From: Actinomycetota bacterium
GTDB lineage: Bacteria; Actinomycetota; Actinomycetes; Streptosporangiales; Streptosporangiaceae
NCBI GenBank assembly: GCA_003168295.1
Contig: PMST01000578.1
Span: forward strand, 7,981-21,320
Length of the DNA: 13,340 bases
Reading direction: 5' to 3'
Shown here: piece after piece, positions 5,987-13,309 of the stretch
Layout: each line of letters begins with the position of its first letter
How positions within the stretch are numbered: the first letter of the stretch is position 1
The notes under the pieces: generated by a model
The model's input: only the letters and a program-made list of their open reading frames with translations
Told to the model about the DNA's origin: nothing
The model's database searches: none
Made by a program: the position numbers and the translations under genes

Positions 5987-6716
5987 GCAGTTCGTCCTGG
6001 ACCGTGACGTCCCGTGCTGCGGCCGGCGTTTCGGCCGGCTGCTCGTGGTAGAAGTAGCCGCCGCTGACCATGGCCGCGGGATCGGTGCTGACGGCCAGCC
6101 ACGCCTGCGTGACCGGGGCCAGGGACATGTCGTCCGGCGCGCCGGGACCGCCCATCTTGGTCGGTACCCAGCCGGGCGTGAGCGCGTTCGACAGCACGTC
6201 GGGCCACAGCCGCGCGACGGCGAAGGCGAGCACCACGTCGAACAGCTTGCTGTCGGAGTAGGCCTGCGCGCCGTTCCAGCGTCGGCGCGTCCACTGCGGG
6301 TCGTCCAGATCGGGGTTCCCGCCGCGGTGCATGCCCGAGCTCAGGTAGAGCAGCCGGTCCGGCCGGTCGATCAGGCAGGTCAGCAGGTAGGGCGCGAGCA
6401 CGTTGACCGCGAAGACCTGGCAGAGGCCGTCGGGCGTCTCGACCCGCCGCACCTCACGGTAGCCGATCCCGGCGTTGTGGATGATCGCGTCGAAGCGGCC
6501 GGAGGCGTTGGCCTGCTCGGCGACCTGGCGCATCCCGGCCACGCCGGACAGGTCCCCGATGACCACGCCGTCGGCCTGCGGCAGGGCCGCCCGGGTGTCG
6601 TCGGCCCGGGCCTGACTGCGGGCGTGTAGCGTGACGGAGTGACCGTCGGCGACCAGCAGCCGGGCGGCCATCAAGCCCAGACCATCGCTTGACCCGGTGA
6701 TGAACACGCGAGACAC
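5943..6716 (-). CDS. short-chain dehydrogenase/reductase
   Basis: A 257-residue classical-type SDR, an NAD(P)-dependent oxidoreductase with a Rossmann fold. The cofactor motif TGSSDGLG is at 7-14, NAG at 81-83, the structural Asn at 105, the catalytic Ser in YLSSGMH (124-130, Ser126 or 127) and the YSDSK motif with Tyr153 and Lys157, so the catalytic tetrad is complete. His31-Ala-Arg33 after beta-2 (TLHARS) suggests a preference for NADPH (inference). Overall it looks like the retinol-dehydrogenase/ketoreductase-like group of actinomycetes; the substrate cannot be told. It starts with GTG, with AGGGGG four bases upstream. It is divergent from the gene at 6777 and converges with the PAP2 gene. 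Confidence 0.9.
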   Translation of the reverse strand: MSRVFITGSSDGLGLMAARLLVADGHSVTLHARSQARADDTRAALPQADGVVIGDLSGVAGMRQVAEQANASGRFDAIIHNAGIGYREVRRVETPDGLCQVFAVNVLAPYLLTCLIDRPDRLLYLSSGMHRGGNPDLDDPQWTRRRWNGAQAYSDSKLFDVVLAFAVARLWPDVLSNALTPGWVPTKMGGPGAPDDMSLAPVTQAWLAVSTDPAAMVSGGYFYHEQPAETPAAARDVTVQDELLSYCAGLAGVQLPS

Positions 6717-6776
6717 AGAACCCCCTGTAAGACTCCGATCGGCCTAACCTAGGGTCGGGCCAGGAAAGGAACACCG
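6717..6776. promoter_or_regulatory. divergent promoter region with overlapping -10 candidates
   Basis: TAACCT (6745-6750, plus strand) and TAGGTT (6751-6746, minus strand) are both TANNNT hexamers and share five base pairs, so the two divergent promoters would compete. Leaders of about 20 bases carry Shine-Dalgarno sequences: AGGGGG on minus (6726-6721) and GGAAAGGA on plus (6763-6770). No good -35 was found for either, so confidence is low. Confidence 0.35.
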
Positions 6777-7055
6777 ATGTCATCCTCGCCGGAGCAACCG
6801 CACCTTGACAACCGTCACCGGAACACGCTGCGCGAGATCTTCTCACATCCCACGAGCCACAACATCGAGTGGCACGCGGTGACGTCACTGCTCGAGGCGA
6901 TCGGCACGGTCACGGCGCACCATGACGGCAAGGTCACCGTCACGGTCGGCTCCCAGACCGAGATCTTCGACCCGCCCGCGGACAAGGACGTCGACGTCCA
7001 GATGGTGGTCGACCTCCGCCGGCTGCTGAGCAGCGCCGGTTACACCGCGTCCTGA
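6777..7055 (+). CDS. small protein of unknown function, possibly HicA-like fold
   Basis: A 92-residue soluble protein with a good ribosome binding site (GGAAAGGA, six bases before the ATG). The N-terminal 20 residues are polar. Residues 29-88 read as helix (NIEWHAVTSLLEAIG), two or three strands (TVTAHHDGKVTVTVGSQTEI), then helix (VVDLRRLLSSAGY). That order and the opening I-x-W-x-x-V-x-x-L-L motif resemble the double-stranded-RNA-binding-like fold of HicA/YcfA proteins. The HicA catalytic Gly-Ser-His is not present (HHDGK instead), and no HicB antitoxin is adjacent, so a toxin role is not supported. I recall similar small proteins in other actinomycetes. It lies 31 bases before the amidotransferase gene and is probably in its operon. 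Confidence 0.75.
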   Translation: MSSSPEQPHLDNRHRNTLREIFSHPTSHNIEWHAVTSLLEAIGTVTAHHDGKVTVTVGSQTEIFDPPADKDVDVQMVVDLRRLLSSAGYTAS

Positions 7056-7086
7056 ATCCCGGGCGGCTGCGGGTGAGGAGCACATT

Positions 7087-7773
7087 GTGATGCGAGTGCT
7101 GGTCGTCAAGCACCACGGCGTGGATTCGGCCGGGTTCATCGGCGCGGCCTTCGAGGCGCTTGGAGCCGAGATCACCGCGCACCTGGTGCCCGACGACGGC
7201 CCGCTGCCCGCCCTCGACGGCGTTGATCACGTGCTGGTCCTCGGGGCCGAGAGCTCGGTCAACGATCCCGACCCGTGGATCGCCGAGGAGCTGGCCTGGC
7301 TGCGCACGGCGGACGAGGCGGGCGTACCCGTGCTCGGCATCTGCTTCGGCGCCCAGGTCATCTGCGCCGCATTCGGCGGAAAGGTCGAGGCCCTGGCCCG
7401 CAAGGAGATCGGCTGGCGGCTGGTCGACTCGTGGGACCACGAACTGGTCCCGGTCGGGCCCTGGCTGGAGTTCCACGGTGACCGCTGCCGGCCGCCCAAG
7501 GCGGCGGAGGTGCTGGCGCGCAATGACGTGGGCGTGCAGGCCTTCCGCCTCGGCAGGCACCTCGCGGTCCAGTTCCATCCCGAGGTCGACGGTCCGTTGC
7601 TCAAGCGCTGGCTGGACGCGGGCGGAGACCAGGACGCCGAACAAGTGGGGCTCGACCCCGGTCAGTTCCTGGCCCAGACCATCCGGGAGGAGCCGGGCGC
7701 CCGGGCTCGAGCCGGCCGGCTGGTGGCCGCCGCCCTGCGTTTGGCCGGTCAGGGGCGGGCAGCGCAGGCCTGA
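7087..7773 (+). CDS. class I glutamine amidotransferase domain protein
   Basis: A 228-residue stand-alone GATase1-fold protein. The nucleophile elbow GICFGAQ puts Cys at 86, and QFHPE gives His164 and Glu166, so the Cys-His-Glu triad is complete. The GATase release ammonia from glutamine; stand-alone members resembling the GMP synthase amidotransferase subunit act on varied substrates, including gamma-glutamyl compounds. No partner synthetase is nearby, so the acceptor is unknown. About 60 residues after the HPE motif form a helical, Arg/Ala-rich tail. Translation may begin at GTG 7087 or ATG 7090: GAGGAG at 7075-7080 is six bases from the GTG and nine from the ATG, so either fits. It follows the small 6777 gene by 31 bases. 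Confidence 0.85.
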   Translation: MMRVLVVKHHGVDSAGFIGAAFEALGAEITAHLVPDDGPLPALDGVDHVLVLGAESSVNDPDPWIAEELAWLRTADEAGVPVLGICFGAQVICAAFGGKVEALARKEIGWRLVDSWDHELVPVGPWLEFHGDRCRPPKAAEVLARNDVGVQAFRLGRHLAVQFHPEVDGPLLKRWLDAGGDQDAEQVGLDPGQFLAQTIREEPGARARAGRLVAAALRLAGQGRAAQA

Positions 7774-7792
7774 ACCGCCCGCGGAGGACCAC

Positions 7793-7816
7793 GCCTGCCC
7801 ACTGACCCGGACAGGC
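7793..7816. terminator. possible hairpin between convergent genes
   Basis: GCCTG (7793-7797) pairs with CAGGC (7812-7816), and CC (7799-7800) with GG (7809-7810) beyond one mismatch, closing on an eight-base loop. It lies in the 50-bp gap between the ends of the amidotransferase and thioesterase genes. There is no U-tract and the stem is short. Confidence 0.3.
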
Positions 7817-7823
7817 AGCCCGG

Positions 7824-8270
7824 CTATCCGCTGACGCCCGGCCGGTTGTACAGGGCGGTCATGGTGGCCTGCATGACCGCGAACGGACGCTGGCTCCCGT
7901 CGGCGAACGCCTCGCCGCGGCAGACCACCAGCGTCCGGCCCGCCCGGACCACCTCGCCGGTCATCGCGAACCGTTGCCCGGCCGCCGGCGCGAGCAGGTT
8001 GATCGTGTAGGTCGCGGTCAGCACGGCCGCTTCCGGCGGCATGGTGGTATAGGCGGCGTACCCGCACGCGCTGTCCAGGACCGAGGCGACCGCTCCGGCG
8101 TGCAGGAACCCGTGCTGCTGGATGAACCTGTCATCGTGCCGCAGCGCCAGCTCGACCCGTCCCGGCTCGACGGCGATCACCTCCACGCCGAGCGTGGCCA
8201 TCATGCCCTGCCGGTCGAAGCTGGCCCGGACGCGCGCCAGCATGGCCTCGGTGGACTCAGCGTCAGTCAC
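7824..8270 (-). CDS. PaaI-family hotdog thioesterase
   Basis: A 148-residue hotdog-fold protein. The family signature is at 53-72: HGFLHAGAVASVLDSACGYA, with His53-Gly54 at the turn before the long central helix and Asp66 in the helix as the likely catalytic acid. Strand segments follow: TATYTINLLAPA, RFAMTGEVVRAGRTLVVC and PFAVMQATMTALY. Such proteins hydrolyse acyl-CoA thioesters in the cytoplasm, often as tetramers; phenylacetyl-CoA thioesterase PaaI is the namesake, but substrates vary widely. It starts with GTG at 8270; there is no clear Shine-Dalgarno sequence, and a CACAAT hexamer lies six bases upstream. It is a single gene, convergent with the amidotransferase and divergent from the racemase-like gene. 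Confidence 0.9.
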   Translation of the reverse strand: MTDAESTEAMLARVRASFDRQGMMATLGVEVIAVEPGRVELALRHDDRFIQQHGFLHAGAVASVLDSACGYAAYTTMPPEAAVLTATYTINLLAPAAGQRFAMTGEVVRAGRTLVVCRGEAFADGSQRPFAVMQATMTALYNRPGVSG

Positions 8271-8276
8271 CCGCTG

Positions 8277-8282
8277 ATTGTG
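8277..8282 (-). promoter_or_regulatory. -10-like hexamer of the thioesterase gene
   Basis: CACAAT on the minus strand ends six bases before the GTG start, the same geometry as the other leaderless starts in this window. No good -35 was seen at the expected distance. Confidence 0.3.
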
Positions 8283-8360
8283 CCAGAGCGCCCGCCGAGC
8301 GGGCGTCCGGGGCTGAGACGGCGCGGTCCGGTTTTCCGCGCTAGACCTATATCCCTAGGC

Positions 8361-8381
8361 GGGTCGTCGAGGCGACGCCCC
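8361..8381 (+). repeat. short inverted repeat in the leader of the racemase-like gene
   Basis: CGTCG (8365-8369) pairs with CGACG (8373-8377) around AGG, and GGG (8361-8363) with CCC (8379-8381) beyond one mismatch. It lies nine bases before the GGAGG ribosome binding site. It could be an operator or just GC-rich chance pairing. The rest of the 129-base divergent gap 8271-8399 shows no firm promoter. Confidence 0.3.
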
Positions 8382-8399
8382 ATACGAGCGGAGGCGGCG

Positions 8400-9503
8400 G
8401 TGGCAGATCAGGACGGGCTGGTCGTTCGGGACGTGGCGGTGCGGCCGGTGGTGGTGCCGCTGCGGCGGCCGCTGGCCACCAAGGTGGGGGATTTCTCCCA
8501 GTGGCCGCTGCTGCTCATCGACGTGACGACCGAACAGGGCCTCACCGGCCACGGTTACCTGGCGCCCTACCTGACCCGGGCGACCGCGGGCCTGCGGACG
8601 ATCCTGGCCGACCTCGGGGGCGCCATGCGCGGGCAGCCGGTCGCGCCCGCGGCGGCCATGACCGGTGCCCGCGGCTGGCTCGGCCTGGCCGGATATCAGG
8701 GCCTGGCCCTGGCCGCGGTGGCCGGCCTCGACATCGCGCTGTGGGACGCGCTGGCCCAGGCGGCCGGGCTGCCGCTGGCCGCCCTGCTGGGCGGGACGCT
8801 GGCCCCGGTGCCCGCGTACAACAGCAACGGCCTGGGCCTCATACCGCCGGAACGGGTCGCCGACGAAGCGCTCGAATTGCTCGACGAGGGCGGGTTCACC
8901 GCGCTGAAGGTGCGGGTCGGCCGGGACCGCCCGGCCGACGACATCGCCGCCGTGCGCAACGTCAGGGCCGCGGTCGGCGACCAGGTCACGCTGGTGGCGG
9001 ACTACAACCAGGGCCTCGGGCTCGGCGAGGCGCTCGAGCGCTGCCGGGCGCTGGACGGGGAGGGCCTGGCCTGGATCGAGGAGCCGCTGCGGTACGACGA
9101 CCTGGACGGGCACGCCAGGCTCGCGAGTGGTCTAGCCACGCCCGTTATGCTCGGGGAAAACTTCTACGGTCCGCGGGCGATGTACGACGCGATCCGGTCC
9201 CGGGCCTGTGCCCTGGTGATGCCGGACCTGATGCGGATCGGCGGGGTTTCCGGCTGGCTGCAGGCCGCCGCGATCGCCGACGTCACCGGCCTGCCGATGT
9301 CCTCGCACCTGTACCCCGAGGTCTCCGGGCACCTGCTGCGGGTCACGCCGACCCGGCACTGGCTGGAGTGGCAGGACTGGGCTCACCCCGTGCTCGCGCG
9401 CCCGTTCGAGGTCCGGTCGGGTGAGCTGCACCTGCCCGATGTCCCCGGCAACGGCCTGGCCTGGGACGAAGACGCGGTCGCCCACTACCAGGCCGAGCTG
9501 TGA
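8400..9503 (+). CDS. mandelate-racemase-like enolase-superfamily enzyme
   Basis: A 367-residue protein with an N-terminal capping domain (about 1-130) and a TIM-barrel domain (135-345). It aligns without gaps to Pseudomonas mandelate racemase, as I recall that sequence, through the barrel with a constant offset of six: Lys170 (=164), metal ligands Asp201 (=195), Glu227 (=221) and Glu253 (=247), Asn203 (=197), Asp276 (=270), His303 (=297) and Glu323 (=317) are all present. The second lysine of the K-x-K motif (Lys166 in the racemase) is Arg172 (ALKVRVG). Enolase-superfamily enzymes abstract a proton alpha to a carboxylate using Mg2+. With one of two general bases changed, a dehydratase or a different epimerase is as likely as a racemase. 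The GTG at 8400 is five bases after GGAGG (8390-8394); the open frame continues upstream, but this is the supported start. Confidence 0.88.
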   Translation: MADQDGLVVRDVAVRPVVVPLRRPLATKVGDFSQWPLLLIDVTTEQGLTGHGYLAPYLTRATAGLRTILADLGGAMRGQPVAPAAAMTGARGWLGLAGYQGLALAAVAGLDIALWDALAQAAGLPLAALLGGTLAPVPAYNSNGLGLIPPERVADEALELLDEGGFTALKVRVGRDRPADDIAAVRNVRAAVGDQVTLVADYNQGLGLGEALERCRALDGEGLAWIEEPLRYDDLDGHARLASGLATPVMLGENFYGPRAMYDAIRSRACALVMPDLMRIGGVSGWLQAAAIADVTGLPMSSHLYPEVSGHLLRVTPTRHWLEWQDWAHPVLARPFEVRSGELHLPDVPGNGLAWDEDAVAHYQAEL

Positions 9504-9532
9504 CGCGCCGCCGGACTGAGCCGCTCAGCTCG
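9494..9532. terminator. inverted repeat over a convergent gene junction
   Basis: CGAGCTG (9494-9500) and CAGCTCG (9526-9532) are perfect 7-bp arms, with an inner CTGAG-CCG-CTCAG (9516-9528) as an alternative hairpin. Together they span the 21-bp gap between the ends of the racemase-like gene and the LAL regulator gene. There is no U-tract; a bidirectional terminator is possible. Confidence 0.3.
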
Positions 9533-12341
9533 CCGTGCCGCCGCCGAGCCCGGACGTCCTGGCCAGCACGTCCGCCAGCTGTGACCGGGTGGTGATGCCG
9601 AGCTTGGGAAACAGGTGGTAAAGGTGCGAGCCCACGGTGCGGTGAGAAAGGAACAGCTGCCCGCCGATCTGCCGGTTGGATAGTCCCTGGGCTGCTAGCT
9701 GCGCTATCTGCAGCTCCTGCGGCGTGAGCTGAGCCAGCCCGGGAGTTCCGTGCGGGCGGCCTGCTCCGCCGGCGGCCCGGAGCTCCCGGGCCGCGCGGTA
9801 GGCGAATCCGCTCGTGCCCAGGCGGGTGAACGTCTCCTGGGCCGCGGCCAGCACGTCCCGGGCCTCGCGCATACGGCGGTGCCGCCGCAGCCATGAACCA
9901 TAGGCTAGCCGCAGCCGGGCCCGGTTCAGCTCGCCGCCGCCCGGATCGGCGGTCAGGGCGGTCTGGAAACGGGCCATCACGGTGCTGGCGTCGGCGCCGT
10001 CGTCGGTGCGGATCGCGTCCGCGAAGAGCACCGCGTAGCGCACCGCAGGGGCCGGGTGTTCCCGCAGCTCCGCGGCCAGCCCGGCGAGCAGCTCAGCACT
10101 GTCGGCGACGTGGCCGGCACCGACGGCGGCTTCCGCGAGGTCGGCGATGATCCACTGGCAGGCGCCGTAATGGAACAGGTCGTCGGCCGGGTCCACGATC
10201 CGGCGCAGGTACTCGTAGGCTTCGGCGTACCGTCCGACACCGAGTGCGGCCACGCTCAGGCCGTAGATCGCCATCGCACGGTAGAGCCGCACGTCGCGAT
10301 TCTCCCCGCTCGCCAGCTGCCGCCACAGTTCTTCCTTCGCCTGCGGGTAGTCTCCCCGCAGCGCGCGCACCAGGGCGAGCTCGAGCATGGCCGCACCATG
10401 CCACATCGGCTGGTTCTGCTCGCCGGCCAGGCGTCCGGTCTCGTCGGCGAGCATCGCCGCCGCGTCCAGGTCGCCGGACCACAGCGTGGACCAGGCCTGC
10501 AGTGCCTGCAGCCGGGCGATGACACCGAGCCGCCCCTGCGTCCGTGCGAGCTTGACGGCGGCGCTGAACAACCGGACGGCCAGGGCGTGGTCGCCGAGGT
10601 TCGCCGCCGCGCTGGCCATGAACCGCAGGCTGGTCAGCTCCCGGCGCTCAGCGCAGGCCTGCAGTAGGTGCCCGTGCAGCTCCGGGCGGCGGTCGGCGGT
10701 GACCGTGTAGGCCAAGATGGCGATCCGCCGCGGGTCGGCGGCAGGCAGGTCCAGTGCCTGCGTGGCGGCCGCCACGCCGAGCCGGTCGCCGGCGCCGGCC
10801 GATGTCCACCAGCAGCGGGACGCCGCCGTCCACAAGGTGGCTGCGGCCAGGTCCGCCTCGCCGGCGGCGGCCACCGCGCTGGCCGCCTCGATGAAGTCGG
10901 CCACGGCGACGCCGCTGCCGCTCACGCCGGGGTTGACTGCCTCCCGGATGATCAGTAGCCGGGCCGGGCCGGTCGGCTCGAGCTGCCCGACGTCAGCCCG
11001 CGACGCCAGGTCGAGGGCCAGCGCGCCGCGGCCGAGCTCGACCGCGCACTCGCTTGAGCGCAGCAGCAGTTCCGCCTCGCGGGCCTTGTCGGTCACCAGC
11101 GAGGAGGCGCGGTCAAGCGCGGCGATGGTGACCGTCACCGCTCCCCGGCGGGTCGCGCGGTCGGCCAGCGCTTCCAGTTCGCGGGCGACAGAGTCGTCCG
11201 GGCCGAGGGCCGCCGCCGCCAGATGCCACACCCGGCGGTCATCGCCGGCCGGGATGACCCGCGCCAGCGTCGTATGGACCTGCTGGCGCTCGCCGACGGT
11301 CGCGGACTGGTAGATAGCCGCGGCGATCAGCGGATGGCAGAAGGTGACCTTGTCGCCGTTCGGGCGCACCAGGCGGACCAGACGGGCATCGATGGCAGGC
11401 TGGATATCCGCCTCGCGGCCCGGGCTCCCATCCACGATGGTCGCGGCGGCGCACAGCTCGCCGAGGCGGCAGCCGGAATCCGCCGAGATCACCAGCAGGA
11501 GCGTCTGGGTTCTCCCGGGCAGTTCGGACAACCGGGTGGTGAAGGACCGTCTGAGCAGGTCACCGACGGGCAGCCGGTCGGGCAGTGGTTCGTCCGGGCG
11601 CAGCGTGGCGGGAAGTTCGGTCAGCGCCAGCGGATTGCCGGCCGCGTCGGCGAGCAGGCGGTCGCGAACCTCGTCCTTCAGCTGCGGCGCGACCCGGTCG
11701 AGCAGGGCCCGGGACGAGTCCGGGTCGAGCGCGCTTACGGCGAGGTCGGGAATGCCCGACCCCTCGAATGGATTGTCCGCGCCGTCGCGCGATGAGAAGA
11801 GCATCGACATCGGCTCGGCGGCGATGCGACGGCCGGCGAACGCGAGCACGTCCGCGGAGGCACGGTCCAGCCAGTGCGCGTCGTCGGCCACCACCAGCAA
11901 TGGCGCCTGGGCCGCGACCACGGCGAGCAGTTCCAGCGCGGCCAGCGCGACCCGGTACAGGTCGGCCAGCGCGTTTTCGTCCAGACCCAGGGCCGCTCGC
12001 AGGAGATCGCGCTGTTCCGCGGGCAGGCCAGCCGCCAGGCCCAGGACCGGCCGCAGCAGCTGATGCAACCCGGCAAACGGGAGGCGGGCCTCGGCTCGCA
12101 CCCCGCTGCAGGTCAGCGTCCTCATTTCGCGTCGCGCCGCCAGCCGCTGCGCCTGGTCGAGCAGGGTCGTCTTGCCGATGCCCGCCGCGCCGTGCAGCAG
12201 CAGGGCGGAACCGGAACCGGCCGCGGCCTGATCGAGCAGGGACGTCAAGGTGGCTAGCTCGCGCTGACGTCCAAGCGCCGCCGACGCCGCCGGTGCCGTC
12301 GGCTCATCGGCTACGGACGCAACCGCATCAGAGCTGCCCAC
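9525..12341 (-). CDS. LAL-type LuxR-family ATPase regulator
   Basis: A 938-residue large ATP-binding LuxR regulator of the MalT/PikD type. The N-terminal P-loop ATPase shows Walker A GAAGIGKTT (51-59) and Walker B LLVVADDAHWLD (148-159), then a conserved GNPLAL segment (235-240) and the FCHPLIAAAIY motif (334-344) typical of these proteins. A long helical, repeat-rich middle (about 370-860) looks like TPR-type solenoid. The C-terminal LuxR helix-turn-helix is at 872-928, with LSNRQIGGQLFLSHRTVGSH covering the recognition helix. Length and order are complete. Such regulators often activate secondary-metabolite or catabolic genes and bind ATP plus an inducer. The start is GTG at 12341; CATACT on the minus strand ends seven bases upstream and no Shine-Dalgarno sequence is seen. 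It is divergent from the alpha/beta hydrolase gene, its most obvious candidate target (inference). Confidence 0.92.
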   Translation of the reverse strand: MGSSDAVASVADEPTAPAASAALGRQRELATLTSLLDQAAAGSGSALLLHGAAGIGKTTLLDQAQRLAARREMRTLTCSGVRAEARLPFAGLHQLLRPVLGLAAGLPAEQRDLLRAALGLDENALADLYRVALAALELLAVVAAQAPLLVVADDAHWLDRASADVLAFAGRRIAAEPMSMLFSSRDGADNPFEGSGIPDLAVSALDPDSSRALLDRVAPQLKDEVRDRLLADAAGNPLALTELPATLRPDEPLPDRLPVGDLLRRSFTTRLSELPGRTQTLLLVISADSGCRLGELCAAATIVDGSPGREADIQPAIDARLVRLVRPNGDKVTFCHPLIAAAIYQSATVGERQQVHTTLARVIPAGDDRRVWHLAAAALGPDDSVARELEALADRATRRGAVTVTIAALDRASSLVTDKAREAELLLRSSECAVELGRGALALDLASRADVGQLEPTGPARLLIIREAVNPGVSGSGVAVADFIEAASAVAAAGEADLAAATLWTAASRCWWTSAGAGDRLGVAAATQALDLPAADPRRIAILAYTVTADRRPELHGHLLQACAERRELTSLRFMASAAANLGDHALAVRLFSAAVKLARTQGRLGVIARLQALQAWSTLWSGDLDAAAMLADETGRLAGEQNQPMWHGAAMLELALVRALRGDYPQAKEELWRQLASGENRDVRLYRAMAIYGLSVAALGVGRYAEAYEYLRRIVDPADDLFHYGACQWIIADLAEAAVGAGHVADSAELLAGLAAELREHPAPAVRYAVLFADAIRTDDGADASTVMARFQTALTADPGGGELNRARLRLAYGSWLRRHRRMREARDVLAAAQETFTRLGTSGFAYRAARELRAAGGAGRPHGTPGLAQLTPQELQIAQLAAQGLSNRQIGGQLFLSHRTVGSHLYHLFPKLGITTRSQLADVLARTSGLGGGTAS

Positions 12342-12413
12342 AGCGCCCAGTATGCCCGTCCGCTCGCGGCAGGGCCCGTTCGGATTTAAGTAGCCGTTCA
12401 GTCGGGGTGACCG
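12342..12413. promoter_or_regulatory. divergent intergenic region, LAL side
   Basis: On the minus strand CATACT (12354-12349) lies seven bases before the LAL GTG and is a candidate leaderless -10, with no good -35. CGTTCGG (12377-12383) is matched by CCGAACG (12431-12437), and TCGG-GGTGA-CCGA (12402-12414) is a smaller dyad next to the hydrolase -35. These are candidate regulator sites only. Confidence 0.3.
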
Positions 12414-12442
12414 ATGACACCGACCGCTGACCGAACGACGAT
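12414..12442 (+). promoter_or_regulatory. leaderless promoter of the alpha/beta hydrolase gene
   Basis: ATGACA (12414-12419, five of six consensus bases) and GACGAT (12437-12442) are spaced by 17 bases, and the ATG at 12449 follows six bases after the -10. No Shine-Dalgarno sequence is present, so a leaderless mRNA is likely. Confidence 0.5.
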
Positions 12443-12448
12443 GGCCTC

Positions 12449-13309
12449 ATGACTACAGCAGATCATCCTCACCCGCCCGTCGTTCCCGTAGCCGACCAGG
12501 TCGCCCAAGCCAATGCATCGGGCCGCGTGCCCGTCGTGTTCATTCACGGCCTGTGGCTGCTGCCTTCCAGCTGGGACCGGTGGGCCGCCATGTTCGCGGA
12601 CGCCGGCTACGCCCCGGTCAGCCCCGGCTGGCCCGACGACCCCGACACCGTAGCTGAGGCGAACGCCCACCCCGAGGTCTTCGCGAACAAGACTGTCGGC
12701 GCGGTCGCCGACCACTATTCGCAGGTGATCGGCACGCTGACCCGGCCTCCCGCGGTGGTCGGCCATTCCTTCGGCGGCCTGCTCGCGCAGATCGTCGCGG
12801 GCCGCGGGCAGTCGGCCGTGACGGTCGCCATCGACGCCGCGCCGTTCCGCGGCGTGCTGCCGCTGCCTCTTTCGTCGCTCAAAGCGGCCTTCCCGGTCCT
12901 GGGAAACCCGGCCAACCGGCACCGCGCCGTGCCGCTGACCTACGAGCAGTTCCGGTACGCCTTCGCCAACGCCGTGCCCGAGGAGGAGGCCAGGCAGCTG
13001 TACGACACGTTCGCGGTCCCCGGGTCGGGCGCGCCGCTGTTCCAGGCGGCCACGGAAAACTTCAACCCGCGGACCGAGGCCAAGGTCGACGCGGCCAACC
13101 CCGATCGCGGTCCGCTGCTGATCATCTCCGGCGAGCAGGACAACACGGTGCCCCGCGCCATCAGTCATGCCGCCTATAAGCGGCAGCAGCACAACCCGGG
13201 TGCCACCGAGTTCGCCGAGATACCCGGCCGCGGCCACGCCCTGACCATCGACAGCGGCTGGGCCGAGGTGGCCGGGATCGCGCTAGCCTTCATCCGTCGC
13301 TTCACTTAA
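12449..13309 (+). CDS. alpha/beta hydrolase
   Basis: A 286-residue alpha/beta-hydrolase-fold protein with a complete catalytic triad: nucleophile Ser107 in GHSFGG (105-110), Asp231 in SGEQDNTVP (227-235) and His263 in GRGHALTID (260-268). The HGLW motif (33-36) supplies the oxyanion hole. A lid-like segment (about 132-205) lies between the nucleophile and the acid. No signal peptide is seen, so it acts in the cytoplasm on an unknown ester, amide or similar substrate. I recall very similar proteins as common in Streptomyces-type genomes, with the GWPDDP and NPANRHRAVPLTYEQFRYAF segments. An upstream ATG at 12441 meets a stop after three codons; 12449 fits the predicted leaderless start. Only 31 bases follow it in the window, with nothing recognisable. 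Confidence 0.9.
   Translation: MTTADHPHPPVVPVADQVAQANASGRVPVVFIHGLWLLPSSWDRWAAMFADAGYAPVSPGWPDDPDTVAEANAHPEVFANKTVGAVADHYSQVIGTLTRPPAVVGHSFGGLLAQIVAGRGQSAVTVAIDAAPFRGVLPLPLSSLKAAFPVLGNPANRHRAVPLTYEQFRYAFANAVPEEEARQLYDTFAVPGSGAPLFQAATENFNPRTEAKVDAANPDRGPLLIISGEQDNTVPRAISHAAYKRQQHNPGATEFAEIPGRGHALTIDSGWAEVAGIALAFIRRFT

Noticed and set aside
6777..7773. HicAB toxin-antitoxin module
   Set aside because: There is no HicB-like partner. The neighbour is an amidotransferase and the HicA catalytic motif is absent.
7974..8399. Upstream extension of the racemase-like frame from 7974
   Set aside because: The extension is antisense to the thioesterase gene and has no homology to the family. GTG 8400 has a good ribosome binding site.
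3780..9503. A phenylacetate/mandelate degradation cluster (PaaK-like, PaaI-like and mandelate-racemase-like genes together)
   Set aside because: The genes are in separate transcription units on both strands, other genes intervene, no other paa or mandelate-pathway gene is present, and family names do not fix the substrates.
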